Assembly (NCBI GenBank): GCA_036365145.1
Contig: JAEOAD010000015.1
Coordinates: forward strand, 13,881,501 to 13,945,500
Direction of reading: 5' to 3'
Length of the DNA stretch: 64,000 nt
Source: Orientallactaga sibirica
Lineage: Eukaryota; Chordata; Mammalia; Rodentia; Dipodidae
Shown here piece after piece: positions 37,665 through 49,044 of the stretch. The notes beneath the pieces are model-generated. The model saw nothing but the letters and a program-made list of their open reading frames with translations, made no database searches and was not told the origin of the DNA. How positions within the stretch are numbered: the stretch's first letter is position 1; each line of letters starts with the position of its first letter. The translations under genes were made by a program, and so were the position numbers.

Positions 37665-38220
37665 GTTAGTCATTCAAATAACAAACTATGTTGACATTGT
37701 AGAGTTTACTTTTCGAAATGTTGGCCATTTTTCAAAATTCCTACTAAATTCTAAAGAAAGCATTTCTTTGGTTTGTGTGTTTCTTGTATTCCTACAAAAT
37801 CCAGTAATTATTAAATAACATAAGCATACTTTGGGTTTCTATGCACAAAGGAATGAGGTTCTAGAGTTATATATTTCTAAACAGGATTTTAACAAAATGT
37901 ATGTGAAGAGTGAGATTTCCAAGTTCTGAGGACACAGGGCAGTTTGTGGTCAATCAGTATTATCCTGTGCTGGGACATTTAACTACATGAGTTTCAACCA
38001 CTGATACCTCATAGGGAATCACCCATACTGCCCTTTGCTTAATGTGTTGTACCATACATAATCTCTTGCCACAGAATGGCTAGAACTTCACAAAATTTGT
38101 TTGTTCATAGCTTCCTGGATTTTTCTAAACTGTGTTATTTAAATATAGAAAATATGTTTTTTACACCAAGGAAAGCAAATAGTATATCCTAAAGGATATT
38201 AAATATATAAATGTATGTAA
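37665..38220. other. No gene seen
   Basis: Unassigned AT-rich sequence up to a (TC)n(AC)n tract. Confidence 0.4.
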
Positions 38221-38224
38221 TATG

Positions 38225-38229
38225 TTTCT

Positions 38230-38270
<41 letters not shown>

Positions 38271-38280
38271 ACACACACAC
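38225..38280. repeat. (TC)n(AC)n microsatellite
   Basis: CT run continuing into CACACACACAC. Confidence 0.95.
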
Positions 38281-38289
38281 CTACTGTTA

Positions 38290-39120
38290 GAACAGTTTTA
38301 TTGAGCAAAAAGGATAGAGTTCTTATATATTCCCTTCCCTTCCCTGGACACAGGTTCCTTGGTCATTAATGTGCATACCGGAGTGATACCTTTGTCCTAA
38401 GTAGTGGTTCCACATTGGCACATTATCATCTTAAGTACATAGTGTTCAATAGGGTTCACCTTTAGTTCTATGGGTTAAGACATAAGTAACACATCATTAT
38501 AGAATCATACAATATAGTGTCACAGCCCTACTACTCTTCTATTTCATATATTAATCCTTTCCTGTGTTCCAACCTCTGTCAACCCCTGGTCTTTTCACTC
38601 TTTCCATAATGTTGCAAGTTATGTTTTTATCATGGTGTTTTAACTGTCAGTTACAACATAACAATGAATTTCAAAGTTTAATGACCTTGCTAATTATTTA
38701 ATATGATCTGTAACTCTACTATGGGTTCATCTGTATTAATCCTGTTTGAACTTCTCTGGTACCTGCAAAAAGGTACTAGTGGATACAGTAACTATCTAAA
38801 TATGTCTCTGCGGATCATTCAAGACAGCTTCTGTACTCACAGTCTGGAGACTTGGCTGAGAGAGCCAGCATAGTTCAGGACTGGCTAGGAATCTCTCAGT
38901 GTGACCTCTCTACACGACTGTCACTAGCTTCCTTGTACTGTGGTATTACTAGGATAGTCAAACTTCTTACATAGAACTTGGCCTTCCCAGGTGATGTACT
39001 ATTAGTGAGAGAATACAGAAGCTGTCATTAATTGTCAAAGTTTGAAGTGACATAATATTATGTTTACTTAATTCTGTGGTTGAAACAGTAACAGGTGCAT
39101 CTGTATGTAAGTGAGTGGAT
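38290..39120 (-). mobile_element. Ancient L1M-type 3' end, probable
   Basis: Opens ACAGTTTTATTGAGCAAAAA in reverse-L1M style, followed by text typical of old mammalian L1 3' regions (to about 38720); beyond that assignment is weak. Confidence 0.45.
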
Positions 39121-39375
39121 AAGTAAAGACCCACCTCTTTCTAGAGAAGTAAAAAAAAAAAAAAAGGTATTGCAAATTTAATGGGGACAAATAAAGGGAT
39201 GGATGACACAGCATCTGAATTGGGTGTGGAATAGGAGATTGATAACTGTAATAATCAGAAAATAAGACAGAGATATGGTAATCAAGGTAGGAAAGACTCT
39301 GAAGCTATATACTGGGAACACAAAGTACACAGCATTCTAGTTTCTTGAAGTGTAGTAGTTAGAAAATGATGAAGG

Positions 39376-39622
39376 TCAGGAGAGATTGCTTAGTGGTTAA
39401 GGCACTTGCCTGAGAAAACCAAGGACCCAGATTCAATTCCCCAGAATCCACAAAAGCCAGATGCACAAAGTGACACATGTGCACAGGTGGTGCACACCCA
39501 CAAGGTGGTGCATGCATCTGGAGTTTATTTGGAGTGGCTAAAACCTTAGTGTGCCAGTTCTCTCTCTCTCTCTCTCATCTCTCATCTCTCATCTCTCTCT
39601 CTTGTTCTCTCTGCCATAAATC
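39376..39622 (+). mobile_element. tRNA-derived SINE
   Basis: TCAGGAGAGATTGCTTAGTG head, B-box GATTCAATTCC, partly duplicated body (GTGGTGCACACC, GTGGTGCATGC), CT tail with iterated CATCTCT. Confidence 0.9.
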
Positions 39623-39934
39623 AAAAGAATGTAATGAAAATTAAAGCAGAAACACAAAGCCAAGTAAAAGGAGGTGCTGAATGTTATGTTAAGGATTCTA
39701 ATGAGAATTGACAGGTGATAACTATCAAATAACATATAGCTAAGCCATCTCAACTTGATTCCTGTTGATGAGAGAAGACCTCACTACTTATATGGCAACA
39801 TGTAGGTTTAAAAGTAATTTTTCTATTATTCATCATCATTATTCATCATCATTATTGGATGAGGTGGTAGAAAAAAGATGTTTCTTTATCCTTATGTATT
39901 AGATTTTCATAATTCTTACAAATATCTGAAAGGA

Positions 39935-40330
39935 ACAGTTTAAAAGAAAAAAGATTTAATTTGGCTCCAAGATTCAGGGCTCTCAGTCCATTGACCCCAT
40001 TAGTGTAGTTCTGTAGTTAAGACAGAGCATCACAGTGGAGAGAGTAATGGAGCAGAGCTGCTCACCTCATGGTGGTTGGGAAGGAGAATAAGGGGGAGAG
40101 GGGGGAGGAAAGGAGGGAGAGAGAGATTTCTAGGGCACATTATATCTAAAGATATACCATCAGTGTCTTTTAACCAACTAGGTCCTACCTCTGAACATTT
40201 CCATCACCTCCAATAACACCATAAAATTATGCACCTGTGGGTTAATCCATTGTTTATGTCACAGCATTCATGATCCAATATACTCTCAATGATTGTGTTC
40301 ACAAGTTCTAGGTCAAGACTTTGACACATA
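39935..40330 (-). mobile_element. Possible old LTR
   Basis: Blocks ACCAACTAGGTCCTACCTCT and CACCTCCAATAACACC look like an old MaLR/ERV LTR in reverse, with no clean ends. A purine tract spans 40083-40130. Confidence 0.35.
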
Positions 40331-42514
40331 AACTTTGTAGTGTATTAAATATTACATTATTATGTAAATACTTCTTATATCATCCTTTACCCAGAAGAAA
40401 TGACTTCCGTCCCTGTTTCCTTGATATTTTGTTCAATTAAAGGATAACATTCAGTCATTCCATGTTGTATTGTAATGATTTCTGTTTTTGTTTGTAGCTT
40501 CCCTCAGCTAAAAGGCACACTCTACAAGGCCTTCTTCCTATTTTGTGTCCCCATTCTGTTGAATCGATAATTTCGCTTAATGTGGCCCAATTAACCTTAG
40601 GAAAGGCAAAATTGCATTTCTTAACAATGGACAGAAAGTTGATTCTTGGATTTATTCTCCATGCTTATTTCAAAAATGAATACAGATTAGCCAATTATAT
40701 ATTAGTCTTCCTCACTGTAATCAACTAGAAAGAATAAGTTCCAGTAATGATGACTTCTCTATCCTTTCTTTCAAGTCTATTCCTGGTTGAATAGGCTAAA
40801 TTTTGTTTCCTGCTTTACCGCACCATGAACCTGTACTTTCTTCTCTAAAAACATCTTTTGTGAAAGGATCAATAATGCCACACAAAGACAAACTACTTTA
40901 AGGCAACATGATTGTAGGACTTTTATACTTACTTAACACTGAGCTATGCTATAAGGAGAGTAAAGCATATCACTGAGTGTAGTACAACAAAAAATTAGGT
41001 GCTGGAGAGATAAGATGTGCATGAAAGAAAATCTATGAACTTCAATTTAGTATGAATCCATCAAACATTTGTCCTTTGTAGTTTTTAAAATAAAAGCTAA
41101 AGAAAATGAGATCTATTATGAATGATCTAGAGAAAAACTCATTATGAGTAATACAGAAAAGGTTTCCACTTATACTTGGCTGTGTCTATTTATGTAACTT
41201 GTTAGATTTTTCTCTAATGTTAGAATTGATAAAAGTTCATATGGAATTAATTGTATTCCTTCAGCTGGAGCTGCTAGGTCATATACCCAGAAATTAGTAC
41301 TTAGTAGCTTACAGTCTTATAATTTCCTCCTTCCACATGGTATTCCTCAATTCTTATTTAACCCCACTGCTCTCTGATTTGTTCATGTTCAAACCTAAAG
41401 ATTCTCACAAGGGGCTGCTGCCATGCTATATTTGAACATGGCTTTGTGAATTGGTTTGGAAATTTAGGCTTAAAAAATGAGAGCAATGTTTAAAGAATAT
41501 TCTATCATTAAGTCAACCTCTAGGCTTTAAGAAACATGCCAAGTATGTCTTCCCTAACATATTATCAGCTAACAATTTTCATCTTTCTTCTATATCCTAA
41601 AAAATAGTTTCTGTATTTTTGTCTTTCTTACAGTTTTTCAGAATGCCCCAGAACAGACTACATTTAATTTAAATGAGACAAAGAATGTCAAATGTTTTTA
41701 GCTGAATAAAGAATTCAATTTTTGTGGTATTATTATAACATTTGCATATGCAAGGAGAGAAAATGGAGTTCCCAACATGCTTTTCTGTCCTAAAAAAGAA
41801 ATTTCATTAGAATTTATGCCTTTTATGAAACAAGGATGCCAATTTGAATATAATTACAAAGGCAAATAATAATTAATATGTTGACAATTAAGATTATAAA
41901 CTTAGGGGACTGAAATGTTGTATTTAACCTGTTTTTCAGTAATCTTCATGGTCTAATTGTTCTAAAAGACTTTTTTATACAAATAACAGTTTCAAGGACA
42001 GGTTACATAACCCAACATACATCAGATCACATTTTTCCACGTTTGTTTACAGCAATATAATATTGTGGACATCTTCCAGTAACCACTTTATTAGAATTAG
42101 CTTTATGAATAGGAAATATAGTTTTCTATAACTTATAGGGGAGATAAACACTTTTATTCTTGTTATACTTCTATAATTTTTTTTCATCAGCATCTAGGAA
42201 CATATGCATATTCAAATATTAGCCCCATAATATTACTTAGCACCAAGAGCGGAAAAAGGGGTGGCTTAAAATATGGAAAGGCAATGACAGAGTCTTTTTC
42301 CAAGGGTGCTCTGCAATATATGTTTTGCACTCACAATTCCTCTGTTTGTTGACTATAATCAACACTTCATCTTAAATTTGGATCTCTGTAGGCTCCCTTA
42401 AGTATCTCACTTTAGTGCATTTAGCATCCTAGAGAGCACATTTGTGATGTATTATTTTAAAAGGTTACATAGCTTGCAGCATTTCATAAGTGTTAACTTC
42501 TACAGCAGTTTTTT
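40331..42514. other. Repeat-poor interval
   Basis: About 2.2 kb with no B1, tRNA SINE or L1 that I can see. The plus frame 40543-40728 (61 codons) has no recognisable domain. Confidence 0.5.
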
Positions 42515-42995
42515 TTTTATTTTCAGAGTTCTGTTCCAAGACCCCCAGTGTATGCCTGAGACCTTGTATAATAACTCCTATATATACTGTGTTTTTTCCC
42601 CTAAACACCCTATAGTGTAGCCACATAATTCCAGATTTAATCTGTCTTTCTGTGTTTTATGTCCTGCTGTTTCTTCTATATCTGTACTTGCACTTCAGGG
42701 TCATTATTATGTAAAACAAGTGTTATTTAATGTTAAAGCCCCATGATACCAGGACAATTGATCTGTAAACAGAAAGGACCACTAATGGATATGTTGGAAA
42801 GAAGACTGATTCTTGTTCCAGAAGGGATGAATCTGGATGCTACGAGATTTCTTAATGTTACTCAGTATGGTGTGAACTTAAGAGTTATGAACTGTTCATG
42901 TCTGGGATTTTCCATTTAAGATTTTTGGGCCATGGTTGACCATAGGTAATCAAAACTATGGAAAACAAAGCTGTGGTTGTGGGGACTACTGTGCA
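42515..42995 (+). mobile_element. Tigger-like DNA transposon relic
   Basis: Left GTTCCAAGACCCCCAGTGTA, CCTGAGACC and a CCTATATATACTGTGTTTTT block; right end GGGGACTACTGTGCAGG preceded by GAAAACAAAGCTGTGG. This layout is that of TcMar-Tigger non-autonomous elements, called from memory. No transposase frame. Confidence 0.6.
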
Positions 42996-43650
42996 GGTCA
43001 ACAAACACTCTGCTGTTCATTTTAGAATCTTGTTCTTAATTCCCATTAAGGCTACCAGCCATCATTGGCATGAGGCTTGATGAACCATGGGTATGTAGAA
43101 TAGAAGGGCCTTTATAAGATGTGGTTATACCCTGGCATTAAAGGCTGAAATGAAATTCTAAGCCACTTTCCTGCTGAAGGACAGATTTAGAGAATAGTCC
43201 TAATATTTCTCATTTTTCTCTTTTGTTTGAAGGCTGAGTTCTTGATCTCTCCAACAGATTGGCAAACTTCATGAAATGGATATGTTGTACTACTAAATTA
43301 TCTTGTCTTAGCACTTTCACAGGGTAGATGAAACTTTCCCTCTTTAGAGCCTTGGGAGGTTAAGCTTTGCAAAATCTTTAAACTTCAAGAGAAATCTTTA
43401 AACTTCATAGAGAAACCAAGTTGTGATATCCTCTACATCAGTCTCATTTTAGTGAAATTTTGGATTTAGTTAATTTTTTAAAATAGTGTTCTTCCTATAA
43501 CAAAATATTCCAAAGATAACAGACCCTAAATAAAACCAGGCAATCCTTTCTCTAAAATGAAATGGGAAGTTAAATTTTTACTATTGATAATTCTGGCCTG
43601 TTTTGTACCCAAATCTTTAAGATTTCCTGTTTGTGTGTATATTTATTAAT
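42996..43650. other. No gene seen
   Basis: Unassigned; contains a local duplication AACTTCAAGAGAAATCTTTA / AACTTCATAGAGAAAC near 43380. Confidence 0.4.
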
Positions 43651-43654
43651 CACT

Positions 43655-44003
43655 TTTCTCATCACTGAACCCACATACCTGACCAGATGGAAGCTAAGGG
43701 AAGAAATATTTTCTTTGGCTTACAGTTTGAAGGAACAACATCATGATTGAGGGAGTGGCTCATGGCTGTGGAAGCAGGAACATGAGGCAATTTGCTCACA
43801 TCTTGCTTGATCATGAAGCAGAGATAGCTGGAAGCACCACTAGTGTATAAACTGTATGGTCTTCCTACTGAATGACTCAGTTTGTCCAGTCAGGCCCTAC
43901 CTGCTAAAGGTTCTATAACTTTCAAAAAACACCAGCAGCATTTGGGGACCAAATATTCAAACACATGATCCTGTGGGGGATATTTCACATTTAAACTGTA
44001 ACA
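43655..44003 (-). mobile_element. MaLR-type LTR
   Basis: Minus strand begins TGTTACAGTTTAAATGTGAA then ATATCCCCCACAGGATCATG and a GGTCCCCAAATGCTGCTGG block. Confidence 0.7.
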
Positions 44004-44519
44004 GGATGTTAAGATTGTTACCTGAGATCAAAAACTCTGGCATCCATCATAGGGATTTCTCTTCTATATTATGTCCTGAGAAAAGGTTTTATGTTATGGA
44101 AGCATTTAAGGAATGCATTATGACTGTGTCTTCGTCCTAGAAAAGAACACATTGGCACACTGTATATGGATATATCATCTTTGCTACATTTGACTCTGCA
44201 ATCTTAAAAGTAAGTTCTTCTCTTACAATTTACCCTCTGTGACCAAATGAATAATTATACACAGGACAGTTAGAAATCATTAGTGTATTTATTGAAGCCA
44301 CTGGCACATTTGATTTTAGGGTCATTTATAAATTCAGAAGAAGAGAGAGTTCTCAAGTAAGAAAGTATTTTTAATGAAAAAGTAGTCAAATCAGTTCCCA
44401 GAAGGAAGAAGTTATCAGAAAAGTAATTGAAACATGGGCTTTTTTTTTTCCTTTCTATGTAACATGGAGAATGCCAGTGCAGTATATATGAGAGTAAAGC
44501 ATAATGGTAGGGAGACTTG
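44004..44519. other. No gene seen
   Basis: The minus frame 44270-44560 has no recognisable domain. Confidence 0.35.
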
Positions 44520-44873
44520 GTTGTTGTGTGTATAATGTGGTGTGTGTGGTGTATGCACATATATGTGTCCTTTCAGGGGCCAGTGTGCTCACTTTTGTGG
44601 TGGACACTCACCTGTGGTAGCCAGAGCAGAACTTCAGGTGCCCTGCTGCATTGTTTTTTTGCTGTTCTCATTTTGAGCTGGAGTCTCTTTCTGATATAGA
44701 AGCTTGCTATTTAGTGATCCTGATTGGATTCCCTGTTCTCTATTTCCCTTTGTGGGAATGAGATTTATAGGTACATATGGCCATGGCCAAATGTTTACAT
44801 GGGATCTGCAGATTCAAACCCTCCTCAGGTTTGCATAGGGAGCACACTTAACTGCTGAGCCATCTCTCCAGCC
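44520..44873 (-). mobile_element. B4-like SINE
   Basis: GT-rich tail, B4-type middle, reversed head ending GAGCCATCTCTCCAGCC. Confidence 0.7.
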
Positions 44874-44894
44874 TGACTTGCCTTTTTTGTTTTA

Positions 44895-45183
44895 AAACTT
44901 TTTATTTTTTATTACTTTTTTGGAGAGAGACACAGAAAGAGAGAGATAGAGAGAGAGAGGGAGGGAGAGGAAGACAGAGATGGGTGCGCCAGCAGTGTCT
45001 CAGATGCTGTGAACGAAATCCAGATGTGTGCGCCCCCTTGTTGTCAAGTGCGGCATTGCGCCCTTGCGTCACTTTGCATCTGGCTAAATGTGGGACCTGG
45101 AGATTGGAACCGCTGGAGATTGGAACCAGTGTTCTTAGGCTTAGCAGGCAGGCGCCTTAACCCCTAAGCCATCTCTCCAGCCC
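44895..45183 (-). mobile_element. tRNA-derived SINE, long subfamily
   Basis: Carries the GTCAAGTGCGGCATTGCGCC block also seen at 5431. Has an internal duplication CTGGAGATTGGAACC near 45100-45126. Confidence 0.92.
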
Positions 45184-45245
45184 ACCTTTTTTGTTTTAAA
45201 TAGGAGACTAATTACAGTTTAGTCAGTAACAAGTAAGTGTAGTCA

Positions 45246-45620
45246 TGTTGGGGTCCCTCCTAGGGCCAGCCCAGGGGGGATGGCAGGGTCTCTGCTGGGT
45301 AGGGGGTGAGAGGCGTGGAGTCACAACACAGGCTCCGGTAGTTGGGTGGAAGCAGGCAGAGGGCGAGCAGCTGCAAACTTGTTTATTCAAGGAAGTGAGG
45401 GGGTTTAAAGGGTTTGGCTGGGCAATCATTGTATGGGGTAGTCTCCTTCTTGTGACCAATGACAGCCTGTCTCCAGGCAGATCATCCTGCAGCAGGTTGC
45501 TTGTGAGCATGGGACTGTAGGTGTTGTCATGCCAGGCCTGTGCAGGATGCCATGTCCACAGAAGCCTGGTTTCTTTTAGAATGCGGTCTGGCTAGGGCCC
45601 AACCTGCATTGTGCCATACA
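45246..45620 (-). repeat. 3' LTR of provirus 1
   Basis: TGTTGGGGTCCC to GTGCCATACA (plus text). AATAAA on the minus strand inside CTTGAATAAACAAGTTTG. Compared with the other LTR it has lost the ACTTCC ETS-like core next to GCCTGGTTTC. Confidence 0.95.
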
Positions 45621-45640
45621 TAGCCTCCTTTTTGTTTTTA
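45621..45640 (-). promoter_or_regulatory. Polypurine tract of provirus 1
   Basis: Minus strand reads AAAAACAAAAAGGAGGCTA directly before the 3' LTR. Provirus 2 has the same tract ending GGAGGATA at 54450-54468. Confidence 0.8.
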
Positions 45641-45949
45641 TTATTGGCAACCCTGGGAGGCATGGTTCTTTGCCAAGCCATTGTTGACCCCAGGCCCCAA
45701 GGGATCATCACATGTGATGGTGCCTGTCTTAGGTTGCCCCATCTCATGGGGTCTCATCTGTCATTGACTACCTGCCATCCTGGTGAGAAAAACAGAGGGG
45801 TGTGGTTGTCTCCTAGGAGGCATGGGAGGGCCAAGTGGTGGTGGCTCTATGGTGTGCAAATGGTCCCAACGAGCGATAATCAACTATAGAACATGAAAAA
45901 GACTGGGGTAGGACAGGTTTACAAATGAGAAATGGCAGATAAAATATCA

Positions 45950-46700
45950 TATGGTGGTTCACGAGGGATTGCCTCTTCCAATTGATAAATGTCTCCCTGT
46001 AGTAGAACCTGGTTTGTTTGGATGGCGGTGATGCACTGAGCAAAAGTTCTGAGACATCTGAAAAGAATCAGCATGATGGCGAGAATAACTGGGATTCCCG
46101 CCAGGATAAGAAGGGAGGAAGGGTTGAGGAGAGAAATGTAAAGTTATCATCAGGAGAAACTGTTGCAAAGCCAATGGGTGCCTGTCTAACAATAACATGG
46201 AGGTCAGCATGAATAGTCATGTAAGGGCTCAGTCTACAACTAAGGAGGGAGCAGTTGAAAAAGCCACCATAAAAGAGTAAAAAGGTGGAGGCATAGAGTG
46301 TTGGGAACAAAATAAAACAATAGGGGGGTTTAACATAAACAGGTTGTTGGGTGACTGTCATGAGCTCACCCTTAGCACCATAAGTAGTAGCATTGAGTGT
46401 CCTTAATGATAGGATATCAATGTAATCAAAGGAGTTGCAAAGGAATTTATGGCTGGTGGGAGGGTAGCATTACCATAAGAGGCATTAATAAGCAAAAAAG
46501 CAAAGGTATGGCTAAGGAGAAGTACTTGCTTGAAGGGGGAGGAATACAGCAAATAGAGTGGCCAAAAGGAAGCCTAGGAAAAGCATGGGAATCTAGGCCC
46601 ACCACACCAAACAAGTATGGCCTAAGAAGAATTGTCCAAAATGGTTTCTGGGAAGTGGTAGTAGGGAGAAAAGGACATAAAAGGAGAAAAGGGGGGAATA
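45950..46700 (-). pseudogene. env remnant, provirus 1
   Basis: Two separated pieces. Around 46400-46700, frames contain a hydrophobic leader-like stretch and N-glycosylation sites (NAS, NAT), as in the start of a surface subunit. Around 45950-46360 (including minus frame 46068-46361) there is a cysteine-containing ectodomain end and then, in another frame, a hydrophobic membrane span and a short tail, as in a transmembrane subunit. The middle is missing and frames shift, so it cannot encode an envelope. Identification rests on order in the provirus and on topology, not on a database match. Confidence 0.5.
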
Positions 46701-46703
46701 AAT

Positions 46704-47664
46704 TTACAGTCCTGTATCTGGCCTGAGGGGTTTGGCATCATCCTCTTCATCAAGGTTGATCCCTGAGTCAGTGGCTGGACGGTTGTTTCTGGCAGGGATC
46801 CAGATCGGGATCTGTGAAGTTTCTGGAAAGACACAAGCATACACTCGGCCCTGTATTAAAAGAGGGTGGGGCCCCTTCCAGCCATTAGTAAGAGAATCCT
46901 TCCAGCAGACTAAGGCTAAGGGCATTGTGGTTGGTTGGGATCTCCAGTGTTTATAGGCCGGGGAGAGTACTGCCTCGTCAAAGGCAAGAAAATTGATGGT
47001 GAAGAGAGCTTCCACTAGGGCCAAGTGGGGATCCTTGGGTGACATAGTGGACTTTTGTTTTATAATTAGTTCCTTTAGGGTCCGGTTAGTTCTCTCCATG
47101 ATGGCTTGTCCTTGTGGGTTGTAAGGGATCACAAGGGAGTGTCTTAGTCCCCAAGATTCCATGAAGGATGAGAATTTGGCAGATGTGTATGCAGGGCCAT
47201 TATCAGTTTTAATTGACCAGGGTACGCCCATGACCAATATGGCGGTTTTTGTCACCCTAATGACATGGGACACCTTCTCCCCTGAGAGAGCAATAGCAAA
47301 AATAAGCTTAGAGTAAGTGTCCACAATGCCATGGACATATTTGAGGTTACCAAAGGAAGGTATGTGGGTAACATCCATCTGCCAGATAGAATTTGCGGTA
47401 AGGCCTCTAGGATTAACTCCTTGAGGCTATAGGGGCCCAAGGGGGTGAGGGGGCACATGCCTTACAGGTACAGGTTAAATGTTTGCATTGGCTAAGCGAG
47501 AGCTCTGGGTATAGAGTCCGTAGGTTAGTGGGGGATATATGGAAACTTTGGTGTAAACATCTAGCTCTATCTAAAGGAGGCAAGGATGTGACAGCAATAA
47601 ACTTGTCTACTTGCGAATTCCCATCAGCAATACAGCCAAGCAGGGGGAGGGAGGGAAATAACAT
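46704..47664 (-). pseudogene. Integrase remnant, provirus 1
   Basis: Integrase joins viral DNA to host DNA. Minus frame 47413-47664 holds the N-terminal zinc-binding pattern HX3H then CX2C. Minus frame 46704-47378 (224 codons) holds the catalytic core with D2, D59 and E95 of that frame, an exact D,D(35)E spacing, followed by the C-terminal beta domain (a WKGPHPLLIQGR-type segment). The zinc domain and the core are in different frames with a stop near 47425, so one frameshift separates them. The core resembles betaretrovirus/IAP integrases (motifs IPYNPQGQ and TDNGPAYTS). It is the longest surviving pol piece in the window. Confidence 0.9.
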
Positions 47665-47742
47665 GGGATATTGTCTACAATTAAAGAAGTTGTCAATAAA
47701 AATAAAGATTAAAATAAAATAAAGTAAAATAAAGCCAGGCAG
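47634..47742 (+). mobile_element. L1 3' scrap inserted in provirus 1
   Basis: 47644-47732 reads GGGGAGGGAGGGAAATAACA, then TTGTCTACAATTAAAGAAGT, then TGTCAATAAA and an A-rich tail, like the end of the L1 at about 60100-60175. Flanks AGCCAAGCAG (47634-47643) and AGCCAGGCAG (47733-47742) form a 10-bp TSD with one mismatch. Provirus 2 lacks it. Confidence 0.85.
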
Positions 47743-47764
47743 ACCAGTGTGTGAGCGAACATGC

Positions 47765-48271
47765 TCAATAAGCCTGAAGGTGGATGGCCCACTGGAAAAG
47801 GACTTGTTCTAAGTAGGAGTCAATGCCAGATTCCTGGGCTGCCTTGCAGATGAGAGCCAGATTAGAGAGGGGAGTGGGGTACCAGGGCCTTGATGTTGCA
47901 TCTGGACCTACATTAATGGGGAAGATGGCAAAGGGGCATGTCAGGGAACTGGCAGTTGCCTGGGTGTGTCCAGGACAGAGTGGGTGGAGGTCCTTACAAG
48001 GGTCAAAAGGGGGAGGGGTGGTTGTGAGTGTGGCTGCCACAGGCAGTGGTTTGGGTGGAGGTCTTTTATCATTGAAGGGTTGGTCTTCTTCCTCATCATC
48101 ATAAGAGGGGCCTGGGAGTGACCAAGTTTGAAGAGCCAGTTTTGGTTCCTCCTTATAGCTTTCATTATGGGCGGAAAGGACTTCCTCCATGGTGGAGCCT
48201 TTAAGGCTGGCAATTATGGCAAGGAGGATAGGAAAGAATGGGGAGGAGGGTGTGTCCTCTGTAAACCTCAC
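47765..48271 (-). pseudogene. gag remnant, provirus 1: proline-rich region and capsid start
   Basis: 168-codon frame. A first part with acidic and proline-rich text (YDDEEEDQPFNDKRPPPKP) leads into a capsid-like start (FAIFPINVG then RPWYPTPLSNLALICKAAQE), a layout usual for betaretroviral Gag between matrix and capsid. The frame stops near the large internal deletion, so only the first residues of capsid remain. It is out of frame with the matrix-like segment upstream. Confidence 0.65.
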
Positions 48272-48293
48272 GTTTCTTTGCGAGGAAGAGAAC

Positions 48294-48731
48294 CTAGGAC
48301 CAAATGGAAGTGTCCCAGATGATCTCTGGACTAATCCATGGGGCTAAAGCAAGAGTTTCATCCCCAAAGCCATGGAGGTCCTTTTGTTTCACTTTTAAGC
48401 CACATTGCAGGAGGAGGGCCTTAGGGCCTGCAGTTGCATCATCCTCTGATGGGGAGGGAGGTTTCCCATATGACAAGGTGGTGTTTTTTGGGGGGCTAGG
48501 CTGGGACACTCCTGAATCAAGGAGATAACCCAGATCTAAAATGATAGCCCAAAGGATAATCATGCAAACCATAATACCTATTGCCAGGGCCAGCTGAGAC
48601 ATACAGATAGAATGTTTAGGACCCACGTGTCTTGTGCTTATTGGGGGATTTCTGTGGGTCATTATTCCATGGCCATATTTCCACACAATGTTTCTAGGGA
48701 AGCTCAGCCAATGGCCTTGCCTTTGTTCCAA
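48294..48731 (-). pseudogene. gag remnant, provirus 1: membrane anchor plus matrix-like segment
   Basis: 145-codon frame. Residues about 45-70 form one hydrophobic span (LALAIGIMVCMIILWAI within it). Residues about 100-132 (LLLQCGLKVKQKDLHGF, then APWISP) look like the betaretroviral matrix core. An N-terminal membrane anchor ahead of matrix recalls intracisternal A-type particles, whose Gag is directed to the ER; this parallel is inference. The start codon is not secure. Confidence 0.6.
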
Positions 48732-48879
48732 AATCAGGTGGGTGAGACCCTTATGTGATTTCGCTGGGATGAACTGAGAGTGGAGGAACCAACACAGATT
48801 TCAGGACTCTGTGGAAATATGTGCCTTCCTGCCAGGGTAAAGGATGAACAAAAGAAAAAGTGCAGAAGAGGGGGCTGCC

Positions 48880-49020
48880 CGCTCACCCCCGGACAGCCGT
48901 CAGCACATAGAACAGAAAGGGGCCTACTCACCCACGATCAAGAAGGGGGTGTCTTGCAAATGCTGAGGGGGCTACTCACCAACGATCAAGGAGGGGCGTC
49001 TCGCCAACGCCGAGGGGGCA
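48880..49020 (-). promoter_or_regulatory. Leader with repeated splice-donor-like sites, provirus 1
   Basis: Minus-strand GTGAGT occurs at 48926-48931 and 48974-48979, each inside a repeat of about 48 bp, and GTGAGC at 48881-48886. TTG|GTGAGTAG and GTGG|GTGAGTAG fit 5' splice sites. In retroviruses the env donor lies in this leader. Confidence 0.55.
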
Positions 49021-49024
49021 GAGG

Positions 49025-49042
49025 GTCCCTGTTCAGGCACCA
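49025..49042 (-). promoter_or_regulatory. Primer-binding site, tRNA-Lys type, provirus 1
   Basis: Minus strand TGGTGCCTGAACAGGGAC, two bases after the 5' LTR. It differs from the usual tRNA-Lys3 complement at two positions, both C-to-T at CpG sites. Confidence 0.85.
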
Positions 49043-49044
49043 GA

